A DNA stretch of 26,327 nt from Betaproteobacteria bacterium (GTDB lineage: Bacteria > Pseudomonadota > Gammaproteobacteria > Burkholderiales > Burkholderiaceae). The position numbers and the translations under genes were made by a program. Where the stretch lies: assembly GCA_009921765.1 (NCBI GenBank), contig RFXC01000030.1, positions 1 through 26,327 on the forward strand, read 5' to 3'. Shown in pieces: positions 7,086 through 17,068 of the stretch; the first letter of the stretch is position 1, and every line of letters starts with the position of its first letter. The notes under the pieces were generated by a model that was not told where the DNA came from, searched no databases, and saw nothing but the letters and a program-made list of their open reading frames with translations.

Positions 7086-10000
7086 TCAGACCAGCACGCG
7101 CTCGATGCCGCCCGCGTTGGCACGGCCAACATACTCGGGAAGCCAGTTTTCACCCAGCACATGACGCGCGATCTCGACCACGATGTAATCGGCCTCGGTG
7201 CCGGCGTCTTCCGAATAACGCGACAGCCCCTGCAGGCACGACGGGCAGGAGGTGAGGACCTTCACCGGGGTTGCCGCCTGCGCGCGCAGCGCCGCCGCCC
7301 CTTTTTTCATTTCCTCTTCCTTGCGAAACCTTACCTGGGTGGAGATATCGGGTCGCGTGACCGCGAGCGTTCCCGACTCGCCGCAGCAGCGGTCATTGCG
7401 CTCCACCCGGCCGTTGACGCTATCGTTGATGAGAGCGTTCACCACCTTCATCGGCTGGTGCGTTTTCATCGGGCTATGGCAGGGGTCGTGGTACATGTAA
7501 CGCGTACCGGTCACCTGCTCGAGCTTCACGCCCTTCTCGAGCAGAAATTCATGAATGTCCAGAATGCGGCAGCCCGGGAAAATGCGCTCAAACTCATAGC
7601 CCTGCAGCTGATCGAAGCAGGTGCCGCAGGACACCACTACCGTGCGGATGTCGAGATAGTTGAGCGTATTGGCAACGCGGTGGAACAGCACCCGGTTGTC
7701 GGTGATGATCTTGTCGGCCTTGTCGAACTGACCCGAGCCGCGCTGCGGATAGCCGCAGCAGAGGTAGCCAGGCGGCAATACGGTCTGAACACCCACATGC
7801 CACAGCATTGCCTGGGTGGCCAGCCCCACCTGCGAGAACAGCCGCTCGGAACCGCAGCCGGGGAAATAGAACACCGCTTCAGCATCCGAGGCCGCCTTCT
7901 GCGGATCGCGGATGATGGGCACATAGCGCGAATCTTCAATATCGAGGAGCGCGCGCGCGGTCTTTTTGGGCAAGTTGCCGGGCAGCTTCTTGTTGACGAA
8001 ATGAATCACCTGCTCGCGCATCGCCGGGCGGCCCACCGTCGCGGGCGGTTTGGCGCTCTGGCGTTTGCCGAACGAGCGAAACAGGTCAACCGCCAGGCGC
8101 TGAGCCTTGTAGCCCACCCCCACCATGGCCGCCCGGGTGGCTCGGATCGTGTCGGGGTCGGTGGCGTTCAGGAAGAACATGGCGGCGGCGTTGCCCGCAT
8201 TGAACTTCTTCTTGCCCATCTTGCGAAGCAGGCTTCGCATGTTCATCGACACATCGCCAAAATCGATGTCGACCGGGCAGGGCGCTTCGCATTTGTGGCA
8301 CACCGTGCAGTGATCGGCCACGTCCGAGAATTCATCCCAGTGACGAACCGACACGCCGCGCCGGGTCTGCTCTTCGTATAAGAACGCCTCGATGAGGAGC
8401 GAGGTTGCAAGGATCTTGTTGCGCGGCGAATAGAGCAGGTTCGCGCGCGGCACATGCGTGGCGCACACCGGCTTGCACTTGCCGCAGCGCAGGCAGTTCT
8501 TCATCGAGTCGGCGATGGCGCCAATGTCGGACTCATGAAGGATGAGCGACTCGGCGCCCATCAGCCCAAAGCTCGGGGTGTAGGCATTGCGCAGATCGCC
8601 CGGCACCGCCGGATCGGCCAGGAGCTTGCCGCGATTGAAGCGCCCGTCGGGGTCGATGCGGGCCTTCCACTCGCGGAACTCTGCAGTTTCATCATCGGTC
8701 AGAAACTGCAGCTTGGTGATGCCGATGCCGTGCTCGCCCGAGATCACGCCACCGAGCGAACGGGCCAGCGCCATGATGCGCTCAACCGCATCCTCGGCCT
8801 CCTTCAGCATGCCGTAGTCATCGGAGTTGACCGGGATGTTGGTGTGAACATTGCCATCACCCGCGTGCATGTGAAGCGCAACAAACACCCGGCTACGGAG
8901 GAGCCTGCGATGCGCGCCCTCCACGGCCTCGAGCACCGGCGCAAAAGCCAGCCCCGGGAAGAGCTCGCGAAGCGGCTCGCGCAGTTCGGTCTTCCAGGAC
9001 ACGCGGATCGTACGGTCCTGCAGCAGATGAAAGAGCTGGGCCGCAGGCTCGGCGACCAGGCGCGCATCAAGCGCCGGCAGCACTCCGGCCAGACCCTCGG
9101 CGTGGAGCGCAGCGCGCACCGCAGCAAGCGGCTCATCGATACACGCCAGCAGCATGCGCCAGCGGCGGCCCACCGCGGCAAGCAGTTCCAGCGCCCGCGC
9201 ACGCCGCTCGGCGAGCAACTCGTCGGCCGACACCCCTTCTTCACGCGCCTCGCTGGTGCGGCCCATGGCAAGCGGGCCCGACAGCAGCTGCTCGAGCTCG
9301 GCAACCAGCGCGAGCTTGTTGCGGATCGAGAGTTCGATATTGATGCGCTCGATGCCGTCGGTGTAGTGCCCCATGCGGTCGAGCGGGATCACCACGTCTT
9401 CGTTGATCTTGAATGCGTTGGTGTGACGGGCAATTGCGGCGGTACGGGCCCGGTCGAGCCAGAAGAGCTTGCGCGACTCGGCCGATACGGCGATGAACCC
9501 CTCGCCCGAGCGCGAGTTGGCGATACGTACAACCTCCGAGGTGGCAAGCGCCACGCCGGCATCATCGTCACCCACGATATCGCCGATCAGCACCATCTTG
9601 GGCAGCCCGCCCCGGCGCGACTTGGTGGCGTAGCCCACCGCGCGCAGGTAGCGTTCATCAAGATGCTCTAGCCCGGCCAGGATGGCGCCATGCGGCCGCG
9701 AATCGAGATAGGTCTTGATCTCGACGATTGAAGGCACGGCATCTTTCGCCTGTCCAAAAAACTCGAGACACACCGTGCGGATGTGCGAGGGCATACGGTG
9801 CAACACCCAACGCGCCGAGGTGATCAGACCGTCACAGCCTTCCTTCTGCACGCCCGGCAGGCCCGCCAAAAACTTGTCGGTGACGTCCTTGCCGAGTCCG
9901 GCCTTCCGAAAGCGCGCGCCCGGGATCTCGAGCACCTGTTCGCGAATGGGCGCACCGCGCATGCCGCCGTCGGCACCCAGTTGCGAGGGCGCAAACCACT

Positions 10001-11096
10001 TCAGTTCGAAGCGCGCCATCGGCACATCGTGGATCTTGCCCAGGTTGTGACCGATGCGGCTCACTTCCAGCCAGTTGCCGTCGGGGTCGACCATCCGCCA
10101 CCAGGCGAGGTTGTCGAGCGCGGTTCCCCAAAGGACCGCCTTCTTGCCGCCCGCGTTCATCGCAATATTGCCGCCGATGCAGGAGGCATCGAGCGAGGTG
10201 GGATCCACCGCAAACACCAGCCCGGCGTGCTCGGCCGCATCGGTGACGCGACGCGTAACCACACCTGCCCCGCTCAGGATGGTGGCCACCTCGTGGTCAA
10301 GACCGGGCAGGCGCAGGCGCTCGACCGGCCCCAGCGCCTCGAGCTTTTCGGTGTTGATGACTGCTGAAAACGGCGTAAGCGGAATCGCGCCGCCCGTGTA
10401 GCCGGTGCCGCCGCCCCGCGGAATGATGGTGAGGCCGAGTTCGATGCAACCCTCCACCAGCCCTGCGATTTCATGCTCGCTGTCGGGCGTCAGCACCACA
10501 AACGGATATTCCACCCGCCAGTCGGTGGCGTCGGTCACATGGGACACCCGCGACATGGCATCGAAGCGGATGTTGTCCCGCGCGGTGGTCCGCGACAGAC
10601 GCCGCAGTGCCTTCTGGCGCAAAGCCTGGGTGTGCGAAAAGGCGGCCTCAAAATTTCGTACCGCGCCTCGCGCACGCTCAAGCAGTCGCCCCACTTTGGC
10701 TGCGCGCGAGTCATGGGCAGAGGCCGATGCGCCCGATGACGGATCGTCCTCGGCGCCTCGCGCATCATCGCGTCGACGTTCGACCTCGGCCAGACGGTGT
10801 TCGAGCGCCTCGATCAGCATTCGCCGACGCTTGGGGTTGTCGAGCAGATCATCCTGCAGATAGGGATTGCGCTGCACAACCCAGATGTCGCCCAGCACCT
10901 CGTAGAGCATGCGCGCCGAGCGGCCGGTCCGCCGCTCGCCGCGCAGGTCTTCGACGACCGCCCAGGCATCATCGCCCAGCAGACGGCGCACGATCTCGCG
11001 GTCGGAAAACGAGGTGTAGTTGTACGGAATCTCGCGCAGGCGTGGCGCCTGCGCGGCAGTCGATTCAACGATGTCGAGCGGAATGGGTGCGTTCAT
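7086..11096 (-). CDS. Large FAD-linked oxidoreductase: DUF3683, GlcD-like, two 4Fe-4S and CCG domains fused
   Basis: This 1,336-residue protein is probably a membrane-associated hydroxyacid dehydrogenase feeding electrons to quinone. Domains in order are DUF3683 (about 20-120, with [19 protein letters not shown]) and a PCMH-type FAD domain (about 190-420) with [16 protein letters not shown] near 225. A GlcD-type C-terminal FAD-oxidase region follows (about 430-830) with [12 protein letters not shown] and [11 protein letters not shown] ferredoxin region contains two CxxCxxCxxxC clusters near 868 ([11 protein letters not shown]) and 929 ([12 protein letters not shown]). The C-terminus is GlcF/heterodisulfide-reductase-like with paired Cys motifs near 1077 (FPGCG), 1113 (CCGYP), 1158 (SCGTC), 1208 (DPCH), 1237 (CCGESG) and 1287 (SCPSC). 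The fusion resembles glycolate or D-lactate oxidase subunits D and F joined. The ATG at 11096 is preferred over a TTG five codons upstream because the family begins MNAP. The substrate is unknown. Confidence 0.9.
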   Translation of the reverse strand: MNAPIPLDIVESTAAQAPRLREIPYNYTSFSDREIVRRLLGDDAWAVVEDLRGERRTGRSARMLYEVLGDIWVVQRNPYLQDDLLDNPKRRRMLIEALEHRLAEVERRRDDARGAEDDPSSGASASAHDSRAAKVGRLLERARGAVRNFEAAFSHTQALRQKALRRLSRTTARDNIRFDAMSRVSHVTDATDWRVEYPFVVLTPDSEHEIAGLVEGCIELGLTIIPRGGGTGYTGGAIPLTPFSAVINTEKLEALGPVERLRLPGLDHEVATILSGAGVVTRRVTDAAEHAGLVFAVDPTSLDASCIGGNIAMNAGGKKAVLWGTALDNLAWWRMVDPDGNWLEVSRIGHNLGKIHDVPMARFELKWFAPSQLGADGGMRGAPIREQVLEIPGARFRKAGLGKDVTDKFLAGLPGVQKEGCDGLITSARWVLHRMPSHIRTVCLEFFGQAKDAVPSIVEIKTYLDSRPHGAILAGLEHLDERYLRAVGYATKSRRGGLPKMVLIGDIVGDDDAGVALATSEVVRIANSRSGEGFIAVSAESRKLFWLDRARTAAIARHTNAFKINEDVVIPLDRMGHYTDGIERINIELSIRNKLALVAELEQLLSGPLAMGRTSEAREEGVSADELLAERRARALELLAAVGRRWRMLLACIDEPLAAVRAALHAEGLAGVLPALDARLVAEPAAQLFHLLQDRTIRVSWKTELREPLRELFPGLAFAPVLEAVEGAHRRLLRSRVFVALHMHAGDGNVHTNIPVNSDDYGMLKEAEDAVERIMALARSLGGVISGEHGIGITKLQFLTDDETAEFREWKARIDPDGRFNRGKLLADPAVPGDLRNAYTPSFGLMGAESLILHESDIGAIADSMKNCLRCGKCKPVCATHVPRANLLYSPRNKILATSLLIEAFLYEEQTRRGVSVRHWDEFSDVADHCTVCHKCEAPCPVDIDFGDVSMNMRSLLRKMGKKKFNAGNAAAMFFLNATDPDTIRATRAAMVGVGYKAQRLAVDLFRSFGKRQSAKPPATVGRPAMREQVIHFVNKKLPGNLPKKTARALLDIEDSRYVPIIRDPQKAASDAEAVFYFPGCGSERLFSQVGLATQAMLWHVGVQTVLPPGYLCCGYPQRGSGQFDKADKIITDNRVLFHRVANTLNYLDIRTVVVSCGTCFDQLQGYEFERIFPGCRILDIHEFLLEKGVKLEQVTGTRYMYHDPCHSPMKTHQPMKVVNALINDSVNGRVERNDRCCGESGTLAVTRPDISTQVRFRKEEEMKKGAAALRAQAATPVKVLTSCPSCLQGLSRYSEDAGTEADYIVVEIARHVLGENWLPEYVGRANAGGIERVLV

Positions 11097-11115
11097 GAGG
11101 CTTCGGATCAATCGA

Positions 11116-11619
11116 TCATTGTAGAGGAGCGGTCACGAAGGGCGACAGTAACCATCGCCACCAGTCATTGGGCACCCACAACAGGAACGCGGTCATCACC
11201 ACATAACGGACAAACCGGCCGGCCACCGTCCAGGCCATCGAGGGCCAGAAGGGCAGCTTGAGCCACCCCGCAACCGAGCAGAGCGGATCGCCCACCACCG
11301 GCAGGAACGAAAAGAACAGCGCCCGCGGGCCCAGCCGCTCAAACCACTTCAGGTATCGCGTTTCCTTGCCCCGGGCAACGGCCTCGTGCGCCCCCCAGCC
11401 CATCCAGTAGTTCACCGCGCCCCCCAGCGTGTTGCCCACCGTGGCAACCGCCACCACCAGCCAGAACTGTTCGGGATTGAGCTTGGCATAACCGAACACG
11501 GCCGGCTCGGACCCCATAGGCAGCAGCGTGGCCGACACGAAGGCGATCACGAAAACGGTTGAGAGCCCGTGCTGGGGCAGGGCAAACCATTCGAGAAGAC
11601 GGGCGATCCAGGATTCCAT
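11116..11619 (-). CDS. YqaA/SNARE-associated (DedA-like) inner-membrane protein
   Basis: The protein is 167 residues long from ATG 11619. It has a short amphipathic start ([18 protein letters not shown]), a hydrophobic segment with [20 protein letters not shown], and a second with [21 protein letters not shown] re-entrant-like segment follows ([20 protein letters not shown]), then a final membrane helix [13 protein letters not shown]. The GSEP and G-N-x-x-G-G motifs and the F-x-P-V-x-G-D-P loop are typical of the YqaA branch of the DedA-like family, whose members are implicated in membrane homeostasis or lipid and solute handling. It ends 19 bp before the big oxidoreductase start, so it heads that operon. 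The frame is open to 11676, but the extra residues are not family-like. The Shine-Dalgarno sequence is weak. Confidence 0.85.
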   Translation of the reverse strand: MESWIARLLEWFALPQHGLSTVFVIAFVSATLLPMGSEPAVFGYAKLNPEQFWLVVAVATVGNTLGGAVNYWMGWGAHEAVARGKETRYLKWFERLGPRALFFSFLPVVGDPLCSVAGWLKLPFWPSMAWTVAGRFVRYVVMTAFLLWVPNDWWRWLLSPFVTAPLQ

Positions 11620-11788
11620 GGCTGAGTGTGGCCTCGAACAGCGGGGCAGGACAGAACCGCCTGAGCGTCCATCCAAACGCGCCGACGGCCGGTGCGCGGG
11701 CTTGATTCTGCTCAGACTCTAGCAGCGACGCGCACGGGCCGCGCCGATGCCAGCGGAGCCATCGGGGATGCCGGACTAAAATGGCGGG
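11620..11788. other. Divergent intergenic region between the YqaA-family gene and ilvA
   Basis: This 169-bp gap must hold the promoters of both the minus-strand YqaA-family/oxidoreductase unit and the plus-strand ilvA unit. On the plus side there is a clear TAAAAT close to the ilvA start (listed separately). On the minus side only weak matches such as TAGAGT were found. No hairpin, operator or leader peptide for branched-chain attenuation was recognised. Confidence 0.5.
11777..11782 (+). promoter_or_regulatory. Candidate -10 box of a leaderless ilvA transcript
   Basis: TAAAAT ends exactly 6 nt before the ilvA ATG at 11789, so transcription would start on or next to the A of the start codon. 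There is no Shine-Dalgarno sequence in the preceding bases (GGCGGG abuts the ATG directly). No convincing -35 hexamer lies 16-18 nt upstream. The same geometry is seen at ubiX. Confidence 0.4.
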
Positions 11789-13309
11789 ATGCCAACCGAT
11801 TACCTGAAGCGAATCCTGACCGCGCGCGTCTACGACGTGGCACGCGAGACGCCGCTCGAGCCTGCGGTCAACCTGAGCGCTCGTCTTCGTAACCGCGTGC
11901 TGTTGAAGCGCGAAGACCTGCAACCGGTGTTCTCCTTCAAGCTGCGCGGCGCCTATAACAAGATGGTGCAGCTTCCCCCCGAACAACTGGCACGGGGCGT
12001 GATCGCCGCATCGGCGGGCAATCACGCGCAGGGCGTGGCGCTCGCCGCGCGCAAGCTCGGCTGCCGGGCGGTCATTGTGATGCCGGTCACCACGCCCCAG
12101 GTGAAGGTGGAGGCGGTTCGCGCGCGCGGCGCCGAAGTCGTGCTTCACGGCGACTCTTACAGCGATGCCTATGCGCAGGCGCTCCTGCTGCAGGCCGAGC
12201 AGGGCCTGGTTTTCGTGCACCCCTTCGACGACCCGGATGTGATCGCGGGCCAGGGCACCGTGGGCATGGAGATTTTGCGCCAGCATCAGGGCCCGCTCCA
12301 TGCAGTGTTCGTGGCCATTGGCGGAGGCGGACTGATCGCCGGCATCAGCACCTATGTGAAGCAGATCCGGCCCGAGGTGAAGGTGATCGGCGTGCAGACC
12401 ACCGACTCCGACGCCATGCGCCGGTCGCTCGCTGCCGGCCGGCGGATCGAACTTGCCGAGGTCGGCCTCTTTTCCGACGGCACCGCGGTCAAGAAGGTAG
12501 GCGAAGAGACCTTCCGCCTCTGCCGTCAGTTTGTCGATGACATCGTCCTGGTCGATACCGATCAGCTCTGCGCGGCGATCAAGGATGTGTTCGAAGACAC
12601 CCGCACCACGCTCGAGCCGGCGGGCGCGCTCGCGGTGGCCGGCCTCAAGGCTTATGTTGCGCGCGAGCGAATCCGCAACGAATCGCTGGTCGCGATCGCC
12701 TGCGGCGCCAACATGAATTTCGACCGCCTGCGCTTTGTCGCCGAACGAGCGGAGGTGGGCGAGCGGCGCGAAGCGGTGTTTGCCGTCACCATCCCCGAAG
12801 AGCGGGGCAGTTTCCGCCGCTTCTGCGAGACAGTCGGGCCGCGCAATGTCACCGAGTTCAACTACCGGATCGCCGACTCGCGCGAGGCGCATGTCTTTGT
12901 CGGCATCCAGGTCCAGAGTCCGGCGGAAGCCGCGCGCATCGCCCGCGGCTTCGTGAAGGCGGGGTTCCCCACGCTCGACCTCACCGATGACGAACTCGCC
13001 AAGCTCCACATCCGCCATCTGGTGGGGGGGCATTCGCCGCTCGCGCGCAACGAGCGCCTCTACCGGTTCGAGTTTCCCGAGCGGCCGGGTGCGCTGATGC
13101 GCTTTCTCACCAGCATGAGCCCCAACTGGAATATTTCGCTCTTTCACTACCGCAACCACGGCGCCGACTACGGCCGAATTCTGGTCGGGCTGCAGGTTCC
13201 AACCGCTGAAAAGCGTCAACTTCGCGAGTTTCTTGACACGCTTGGCTACCCTCATTGGGACGAAACCGATCATCCCGCCTATCGACTCTTTCTCGGGGCT
13301 CCGCTATAA
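11789..13309 (+). CDS. ilvA: Biosynthetic threonine ammonia-lyase (threonine deaminase)
   Basis: IlvA deaminates threonine to 2-oxobutanoate using PLP, the committed step of isoleucine synthesis. The 506-residue length fits the long biosynthetic form. The PLP lysine is K51 in FSFKLRGAYN. The substrate loop ASAGNHAQG is at 74-82, and the phosphate-binding G178-G-G-G181-L loop is present. The catalytic domain ends near 320. Two ACT-like regulatory domains follow (about 330-415 and 425-505, the second starting YRFEFPERPGALMRFL), as expected for isoleucine-inhibited and valine-activated enzymes. The catabolic TdcB type lacks these domains. The stop codon lies inside a TATAAT box that probably drives the next gene, hemA, 21 bp downstream. 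Confidence 0.96.
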   Translation: MPTDYLKRILTARVYDVARETPLEPAVNLSARLRNRVLLKREDLQPVFSFKLRGAYNKMVQLPPEQLARGVIAASAGNHAQGVALAARKLGCRAVIVMPVTTPQVKVEAVRARGAEVVLHGDSYSDAYAQALLLQAEQGLVFVHPFDDPDVIAGQGTVGMEILRQHQGPLHAVFVAIGGGGLIAGISTYVKQIRPEVKVIGVQTTDSDAMRRSLAAGRRIELAEVGLFSDGTAVKKVGEETFRLCRQFVDDIVLVDTDQLCAAIKDVFEDTRTTLEPAGALAVAGLKAYVARERIRNESLVAIACGANMNFDRLRFVAERAEVGERREAVFAVTIPEERGSFRRFCETVGPRNVTEFNYRIADSREAHVFVGIQVQSPAEAARIARGFVKAGFPTLDLTDDELAKLHIRHLVGGHSPLARNERLYRFEFPERPGALMRFLTSMSPNWNISLFHYRNHGADYGRILVGLQVPTAEKRQLREFLDTLGYPHWDETDHPAYRLFLGAPL

Positions 13310-13310
13310 T
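13282..13310 (+). promoter_or_regulatory. Candidate sigma-70 promoter of hemA overlapping the ilvA stop codon
   Basis: TCGACT (13282-13287; 4 of 6 matches to TTGACA) lies 17 nt upstream of a perfect TATAAT (13305-13310). The ilvA stop codon TAA (13307-13309) is embedded in the TATAAT. Transcription would start near 13317, giving a hemA leader of only about 14 nt. Confidence 0.6.
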
Positions 13311-13330
13311 CCAAGCAAATTCAACCTGTT

Positions 13331-14620
13331 ATGCAAATCCTCACGCTCGGACTCAACCACCAAACCGCGCCGCTGTCGCTGCGCGAGAAAGTGTCATTTC
13401 CAGCTGACACTTTGCGCGAGGCCTTGCTCGATCTGCGTGGCCGCCTCGAGCGGCTGCTGCCCGAAAGCGCCATCCTCTCCACCTGCAACCGCACCGAGAT
13501 CTATTGCGCCACTCCCCAGGCGGGCGAAGCGCGGATAGCGGTCACCGAGTGGCTGAGCGCGCATCGCCACACCGGCCGAATCGATGATCACCTCTATTCG
13601 CTTCCCGACAACCAGGCGGTGCGGCACGCATTCCGGGTGGCCTCGGGCCTCGATTCCATGGTGCTGGGCGAGCCGCAAATTCTGGGGCAAATGAAAGACG
13701 CCGTGCGCGCGGCGCAGGAATCGGGCGCCCTCGGCACGCACCTGCACCAGTTGTTTCAGCGCAGCTTTGCGGTCGCCAAGGAAGTCCGCTCGTCCACCGA
13801 AATCGGTGCCCACTCGGTCTCCATGGCGGCGGCCGCGGTGCGCCTTGCGCGCCGCATCTTCGATGACATCAGCAAGAGCAGCGTGCTCTTCATTGGCGCC
13901 GGCGAAATGATCGAGCTCTGCGCCACGCACTTTGCGGCCCAGCATCCCCGTCGGGTGGTGATCGCCAACCGAACGGCCGAGCGGGCCGACCGGCTGGCCC
14001 AGCAGTTCGGCGCCGAAACCATGCGGCTGGCTGATCTTCCCACCCGGCTCGAAGAATTCGACATCGTCGTCTCCTGCACGGCCAGCACGCTGCCGATCGT
14101 CGGCCTGGGCATGGTCGAGCGCGCCTCGAAGGCGCGTCGCCGCCGCCCCATCTTCATGGTCGACCTGGCCGTTCCGCGCGACATCGAGGCCGAGGTCTCG
14201 CGGCTCTCCGATGTGTATCTGTACACCGTCGACGATCTCGGACGCCACGTCGATGCCGGCAAGGAAAGCCGACGTGCGGCGGTCGCCCAGGCCGAGGCCA
14301 TCATCGAAACCCGGGTCGATGCGTTCATGCAATGGATGAGCTCACGCGCGGTCGTGCCGGCCATCCGCACGCTCCATCAGCGTGGTGAGGCGCTGAAGGC
14401 GACCGAGCTCGAGCGTGCACGCCGGCTGCTCGCGGGCGGCCAGTCGCCCGAACAGGTGCTCGAGGCACTCGCCCACGCACTGACCAGCAAGTTCCTGCAC
14501 GGCCCCACCCGACTGCTGCATGGCCACGGCGACGACCGTGACCGCATGCTGCATCTGGTTGACCATCTGATACCCGATCGCACCAGTCCGGGCACCGACG
14601 GCTCCGATCCCCGGCACTGA
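13331..14620 (+). CDS. hemA: Glutamyl-tRNA reductase
   Basis: HemA reduces glutamyl-tRNA(Glu) to glutamate-1-semialdehyde with NADPH, the first committed step of C5-pathway tetrapyrrole (haem) synthesis. The 429-residue protein begins [20 protein letters not shown]. It has the catalytic cysteine C52 in [10 protein letters not shown], the [11 protein letters not shown] block at 112-122, the NADPH-binding G189-A-G-E-M193 motif and a dimerisation helix region at the C-terminus. The ATG is preceded by an A/T-rich leader with no Shine-Dalgarno sequence (CAACCTGTT), consistent with a short or weakly initiated leader from the promoter overlapping ilvA. The order hemA-prfA-prmC is the widely conserved one. 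Confidence 0.97.
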   Translation: MQILTLGLNHQTAPLSLREKVSFPADTLREALLDLRGRLERLLPESAILSTCNRTEIYCATPQAGEARIAVTEWLSAHRHTGRIDDHLYSLPDNQAVRHAFRVASGLDSMVLGEPQILGQMKDAVRAAQESGALGTHLHQLFQRSFAVAKEVRSSTEIGAHSVSMAAAAVRLARRIFDDISKSSVLFIGAGEMIELCATHFAAQHPRRVVIANRTAERADRLAQQFGAETMRLADLPTRLEEFDIVVSCTASTLPIVGLGMVERASKARRRRPIFMVDLAVPRDIEAEVSRLSDVYLYTVDDLGRHVDAGKESRRAAVAQAEAIIETRVDAFMQWMSSRAVVPAIRTLHQRGEALKATELERARRLLAGGQSPEQVLEALAHALTSKFLHGPTRLLHGHGDDRDRMLHLVDHLIPDRTSPGTDGSDPRH

Positions 14621-14662
14621 GCCCGCTATGCCGCGCTGGCGGGCGGCGTACCATTGACGCCC

Positions 14663-15745
14663 ATGAATGATTCCATGCGAGGCCGCCTCGAGCGGCTGGA
14701 GCCCCGGCTTGCCGAGGTCAACGCGCGCCTGTCCGGGCCCGACGCCGCGCGCGACCTCGCCGAATTCCGGCGCCTCACGCGCGAGCACTCCGAGCTTACC
14801 CAGCTGCTCGAGCGCTTCAATGCCTATCAGCAGGCTGAAGCCGATCTCGCCACCGCACGGCAGATGCGCGAGGATCCCGAGCTTCGCGAGTTCGCGGACG
14901 CAGAGGCCGAGAGCGCATCGGCGCGCATGCAGGCCGAACTCGATCGGCTGCAGCGGCTGCTGCTGCCGCGCGACCCCAACGACGAACGCGACGTGCTGCT
15001 CGAGATCCGGGCCGGGACGGGTGGCGATGAAAGCGCCCTGTTCGCGGGCGACCTGCTGCGCATGTATCTGCGCTACGCCGAGCGCGCGCGCTGGCAGACC
15101 GAAATCCTCTCGGCCAACGTCTCCGAACTGGGCGGCTACCGCGAGGTCATCATCCGGATTGCGGGCGATGCCGTCTATTCGCGGCTCAAGTTCGAGTCTG
15201 GCGGCCATCGGGTCCAGCGGGTCCCGGAAACCGAGGCACAGGGCCGGATTCACACCTCCGCCTGCACGGTGGCGGTCATGGCCGAGGCCGATGAGGTGGG
15301 AGAGATCGATATCGATCCGTCCGAGCTTCGGATCGACGTCTTCCGCGCCTCCGGGGCGGGTGGTCAGCATGTGAACAAAACCGAGTCGGCGGTGCGGATC
15401 ACCCACCTGCCCACCGGGCTGGTGGCCGAGTGCCAGGACGACCGCTCACAACATCGCAACCGCGATCGCGCAATGAAGGTGCTCGCCGCCCGCCTCAAGG
15501 ACCGGCAGATGCGCGAAGCGCAGGCCCGTGAGGCTGCACACCGGAAGTCGCTGATCGGCTCGGGCGACCGCTCCGAGCGCATTCGAACCTACAACTTCCC
15601 GCAGGGCCGCGTCACCGATCATCGGATCAACCTCACGCTCTACAAGCTCCAGCAGGTGGTTGACGGCGATCTCGATGAATTGCTCGACGCGCTCGCCACC
15701 GCCCATCAGGCGGAGCTGCTGCAGGCGCTTGCCGAGGCGGTCTGA
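14663..15745 (+). CDS. prfA: Peptide chain release factor 1
   Basis: RF1 recognises UAA and UAG stop codons and triggers peptide release. From ATG 14663 the protein is 360 residues, the same as the E. coli factor. The codon-recognition motif P-E-T (in [10 protein letters not shown], residues 188-190) is of the PxT type that distinguishes RF1 from RF2 (SPF). The catalytic GGQ lies at 233-235 in [20 protein letters not shown] at 14654 is in frame but has no advantage, and ATG 14675 is an alternative. There are 42 nt after hemA and 9 nt before prmC, whose product methylates the Q of this GGQ, so the neighbours act together. Confidence 0.96.
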   Translation: MNDSMRGRLERLEPRLAEVNARLSGPDAARDLAEFRRLTREHSELTQLLERFNAYQQAEADLATARQMREDPELREFADAEAESASARMQAELDRLQRLLLPRDPNDERDVLLEIRAGTGGDESALFAGDLLRMYLRYAERARWQTEILSANVSELGGYREVIIRIAGDAVYSRLKFESGGHRVQRVPETEAQGRIHTSACTVAVMAEADEVGEIDIDPSELRIDVFRASGAGGQHVNKTESAVRITHLPTGLVAECQDDRSQHRNRDRAMKVLAARLKDRQMREAQAREAAHRKSLIGSGDRSERIRTYNFPQGRVTDHRINLTLYKLQQVVDGDLDELLDALATAHQAELLQALAEAV

Positions 15746-15754
15746 GGCTGCCCG

Positions 15755-16579
15755 GTGACCTCACCCACCGCCGACCGCCTGATCGCAGCCAGCCCGCTGC
15801 CGCGCACGGAGGCGCGGCGCCTGCTCGAACACGCGACTGGCCAGCGCCGGGAGTGGCTGCTCGCCCACGGCGATGAACCGCTGGCGCCTCCTGTAAGCGA
15901 GCACTTCCTCGCGCTGGAAGCCCTAAGAATAAAAGGTGAGCCGCTTTCCTACCTGTGTGGTGAGCGCGAATTCTACGGCCTCGCCCTGCGGATCAATCGG
16001 GCGGTGCTGATCCCAAGACCGGAGACCGAGTTGCTGGTGGACGCCGCCTGCGAGCTTGCCCCGACGCATGCAGCAGTCCTGGATCTGGGCACCGGCAGCG
16101 GCGCCATCGCCATCGCCATCGGGGTCACGCGCCCTGACCTCCTGATCGTGGCGACCGACCGCTCAACCGACGCGCTCGCCGTGGCGGCCGACAACGCGGC
16201 CCGTCACGGTCTTGCCGCGCCCCAACTGAGCTTTCGCGCAGGCTCCTGGTGGCAGGCACTTGCCCCCGCCGAGCGTTTCGAGATCATCGTCGCCAATCCG
16301 CCCTACATCGCCGACGCCGACCCGCATCTGTCTGAAGGCGATCTGCGGTTCGAGCCCCGCAGCGCGCTCGCCTCGGGCCCCGACGGGCTCGATGCGCTTC
16401 GCGAGATCGCATCCGGCGCACCGGCCCACCTCGCAGCCGGCGGCTGGCTGATCGCCGAGCACGGCTGGGACCAGGGCGCTGCGGTCCGCATGCTCTTTCT
16501 GCGGGCGGGGCTTCAAGAGGTTCACACCCTGCCCGATCTGGCCGGCCATGAGCGGCTCACGCTCGGCCGCGGGCCATGA
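15755..16579 (+). CDS. prmC: Release factor glutamine N5-methyltransferase PrmC
   Basis: PrmC methylates the glutamine of the GGQ motif in RF1 and RF2. The 274-residue protein has an N-terminal helical recognition domain (about 1-80) and a Rossmann methyltransferase domain. Visible motifs are PRPETELLV (88-96), SAM-binding DLGTGSGAIAIAI (110-122) and the catalytic N181-P-P-Y184. The start is a GTG, with GAGG 7 nt upstream overlapping the prfA stop region, so coupling with prfA is likely. Codons 57-60 (CTA AGA ATA AAA) form a run of four A/T-rich codons, rare in this gene set, just before GEPLSYLCG, at the approach to the catalytic domain. Confidence 0.95.
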   Translation: MTSPTADRLIAASPLPRTEARRLLEHATGQRREWLLAHGDEPLAPPVSEHFLALEALRIKGEPLSYLCGEREFYGLALRINRAVLIPRPETELLVDAACELAPTHAAVLDLGTGSGAIAIAIGVTRPDLLIVATDRSTDALAVAADNAARHGLAAPQLSFRAGSWWQALAPAERFEIIVANPPYIADADPHLSEGDLRFEPRSALASGPDGLDALREIASGAPAHLAAGGWLIAEHGWDQGAAVRMLFLRAGLQEVHTLPDLAGHERLTLGRGP

Positions 16580-16731
16580 AACGACCTCAGGCCGTGCGTG
16601 GTATAACCGCGCGCTCTACACTTCAGGTTTCAGGCACGCCGGGCCAGCGGGCTTCAGCGCGCCGCGACCGGTTTCCTGCCGGTGCTCAACCCCACGGCGA
16701 AACCCGCCATCTCTGATCAAGAGGCCTCTGA
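16580..16731 (+). other. Intergenic region prmC-grxD
   Basis: The gap is 152 bp. It contains a TATAAC at 16602-16607 that could serve as a -10 box, but no acceptable -35 hexamer was found. AGAGG lies 7 nt before the grxD ATG as the ribosome site. No hairpin terminator was recognised, so read-through from prmC is possible. Confidence 0.4.
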
Positions 16732-17055
16732 ATGGAAGCACGTGAATTCATTGCAAAGACCGTCACCGAGAACCCGGTGGTCCTGTTCATGAAGGGAACC
16801 GCCCAGTTCCCGCAATGCGGCTTCTCCGGACGCGCGATCCAGATTCTCAAGTCGTGCGGCGTGCGCAACCTCGTCACGGTCAACGTGCTTGAAGACGATG
16901 AAGTGCGCCAGGCAATCAAGGACTTTTCGAGCTGGCCCACCATTCCGCAGCTCTACATCCAGGGCGAGTTCGTGGGCGGCTCCGACATCATGGCCGAGAT
17001 GTTCCAGTCGGGCGAACTGCAGAAAATCGTTCCTGCCGAGTCCCAGCAGGACTGA
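16732..17055 (+). CDS. grxD: Monothiol glutaredoxin Grx4 type (CGFS)
   Basis: This 107-residue protein carries the monothiol active site C29-G-F-S32 preceded by KGTAQFPQ. It also has the glutathione-binding WPTIPQLYIQGEFVGG and SD segments. Grx4 proteins bind a [2Fe-2S] cluster as a homodimer or with BolA and deliver it to client proteins, acting in Fe-S trafficking rather than disulfide reduction. AGAGG lies 7 nt before the ATG. It is the last plus-strand gene before the oppositely oriented catabolic block. Its association with hemA-prfA-prmC is common in betaproteobacteria. Confidence 0.96.
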   Translation: MEAREFIAKTVTENPVVLFMKGTAQFPQCGFSGRAIQILKSCGVRNLVTVNVLEDDEVRQAIKDFSSWPTIPQLYIQGEFVGGSDIMAEMFQSGELQKIVPAESQQD

Positions 17056-17068
17056 GGACAGGCAAGCG

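Noticed and set aside
7074..9671. Two long plus-strand open frames (435 and 405 codons) opposite the large oxidoreductase
   Set aside because: The oxidoreductase on the other strand has all its Fe-S and FAD motifs. The plus-strand products are His/Arg-rich with no recognisable fold.
11339..13273. 644-codon open frame on the minus strand opposite ilvA and the YqaA-family gene
   Set aside because: It mirrors ilvA, which has a complete threonine deaminase sequence on the plus strand. The translation is His/Arg/Ala-rich with no domain, as expected for an antisense shadow in GC-rich DNA.
14654..14662. TTG start for prfA three codons upstream
   Set aside because: ATG 14663 gives the normal 360-residue RF1, and no ribosome site favours the TTG.
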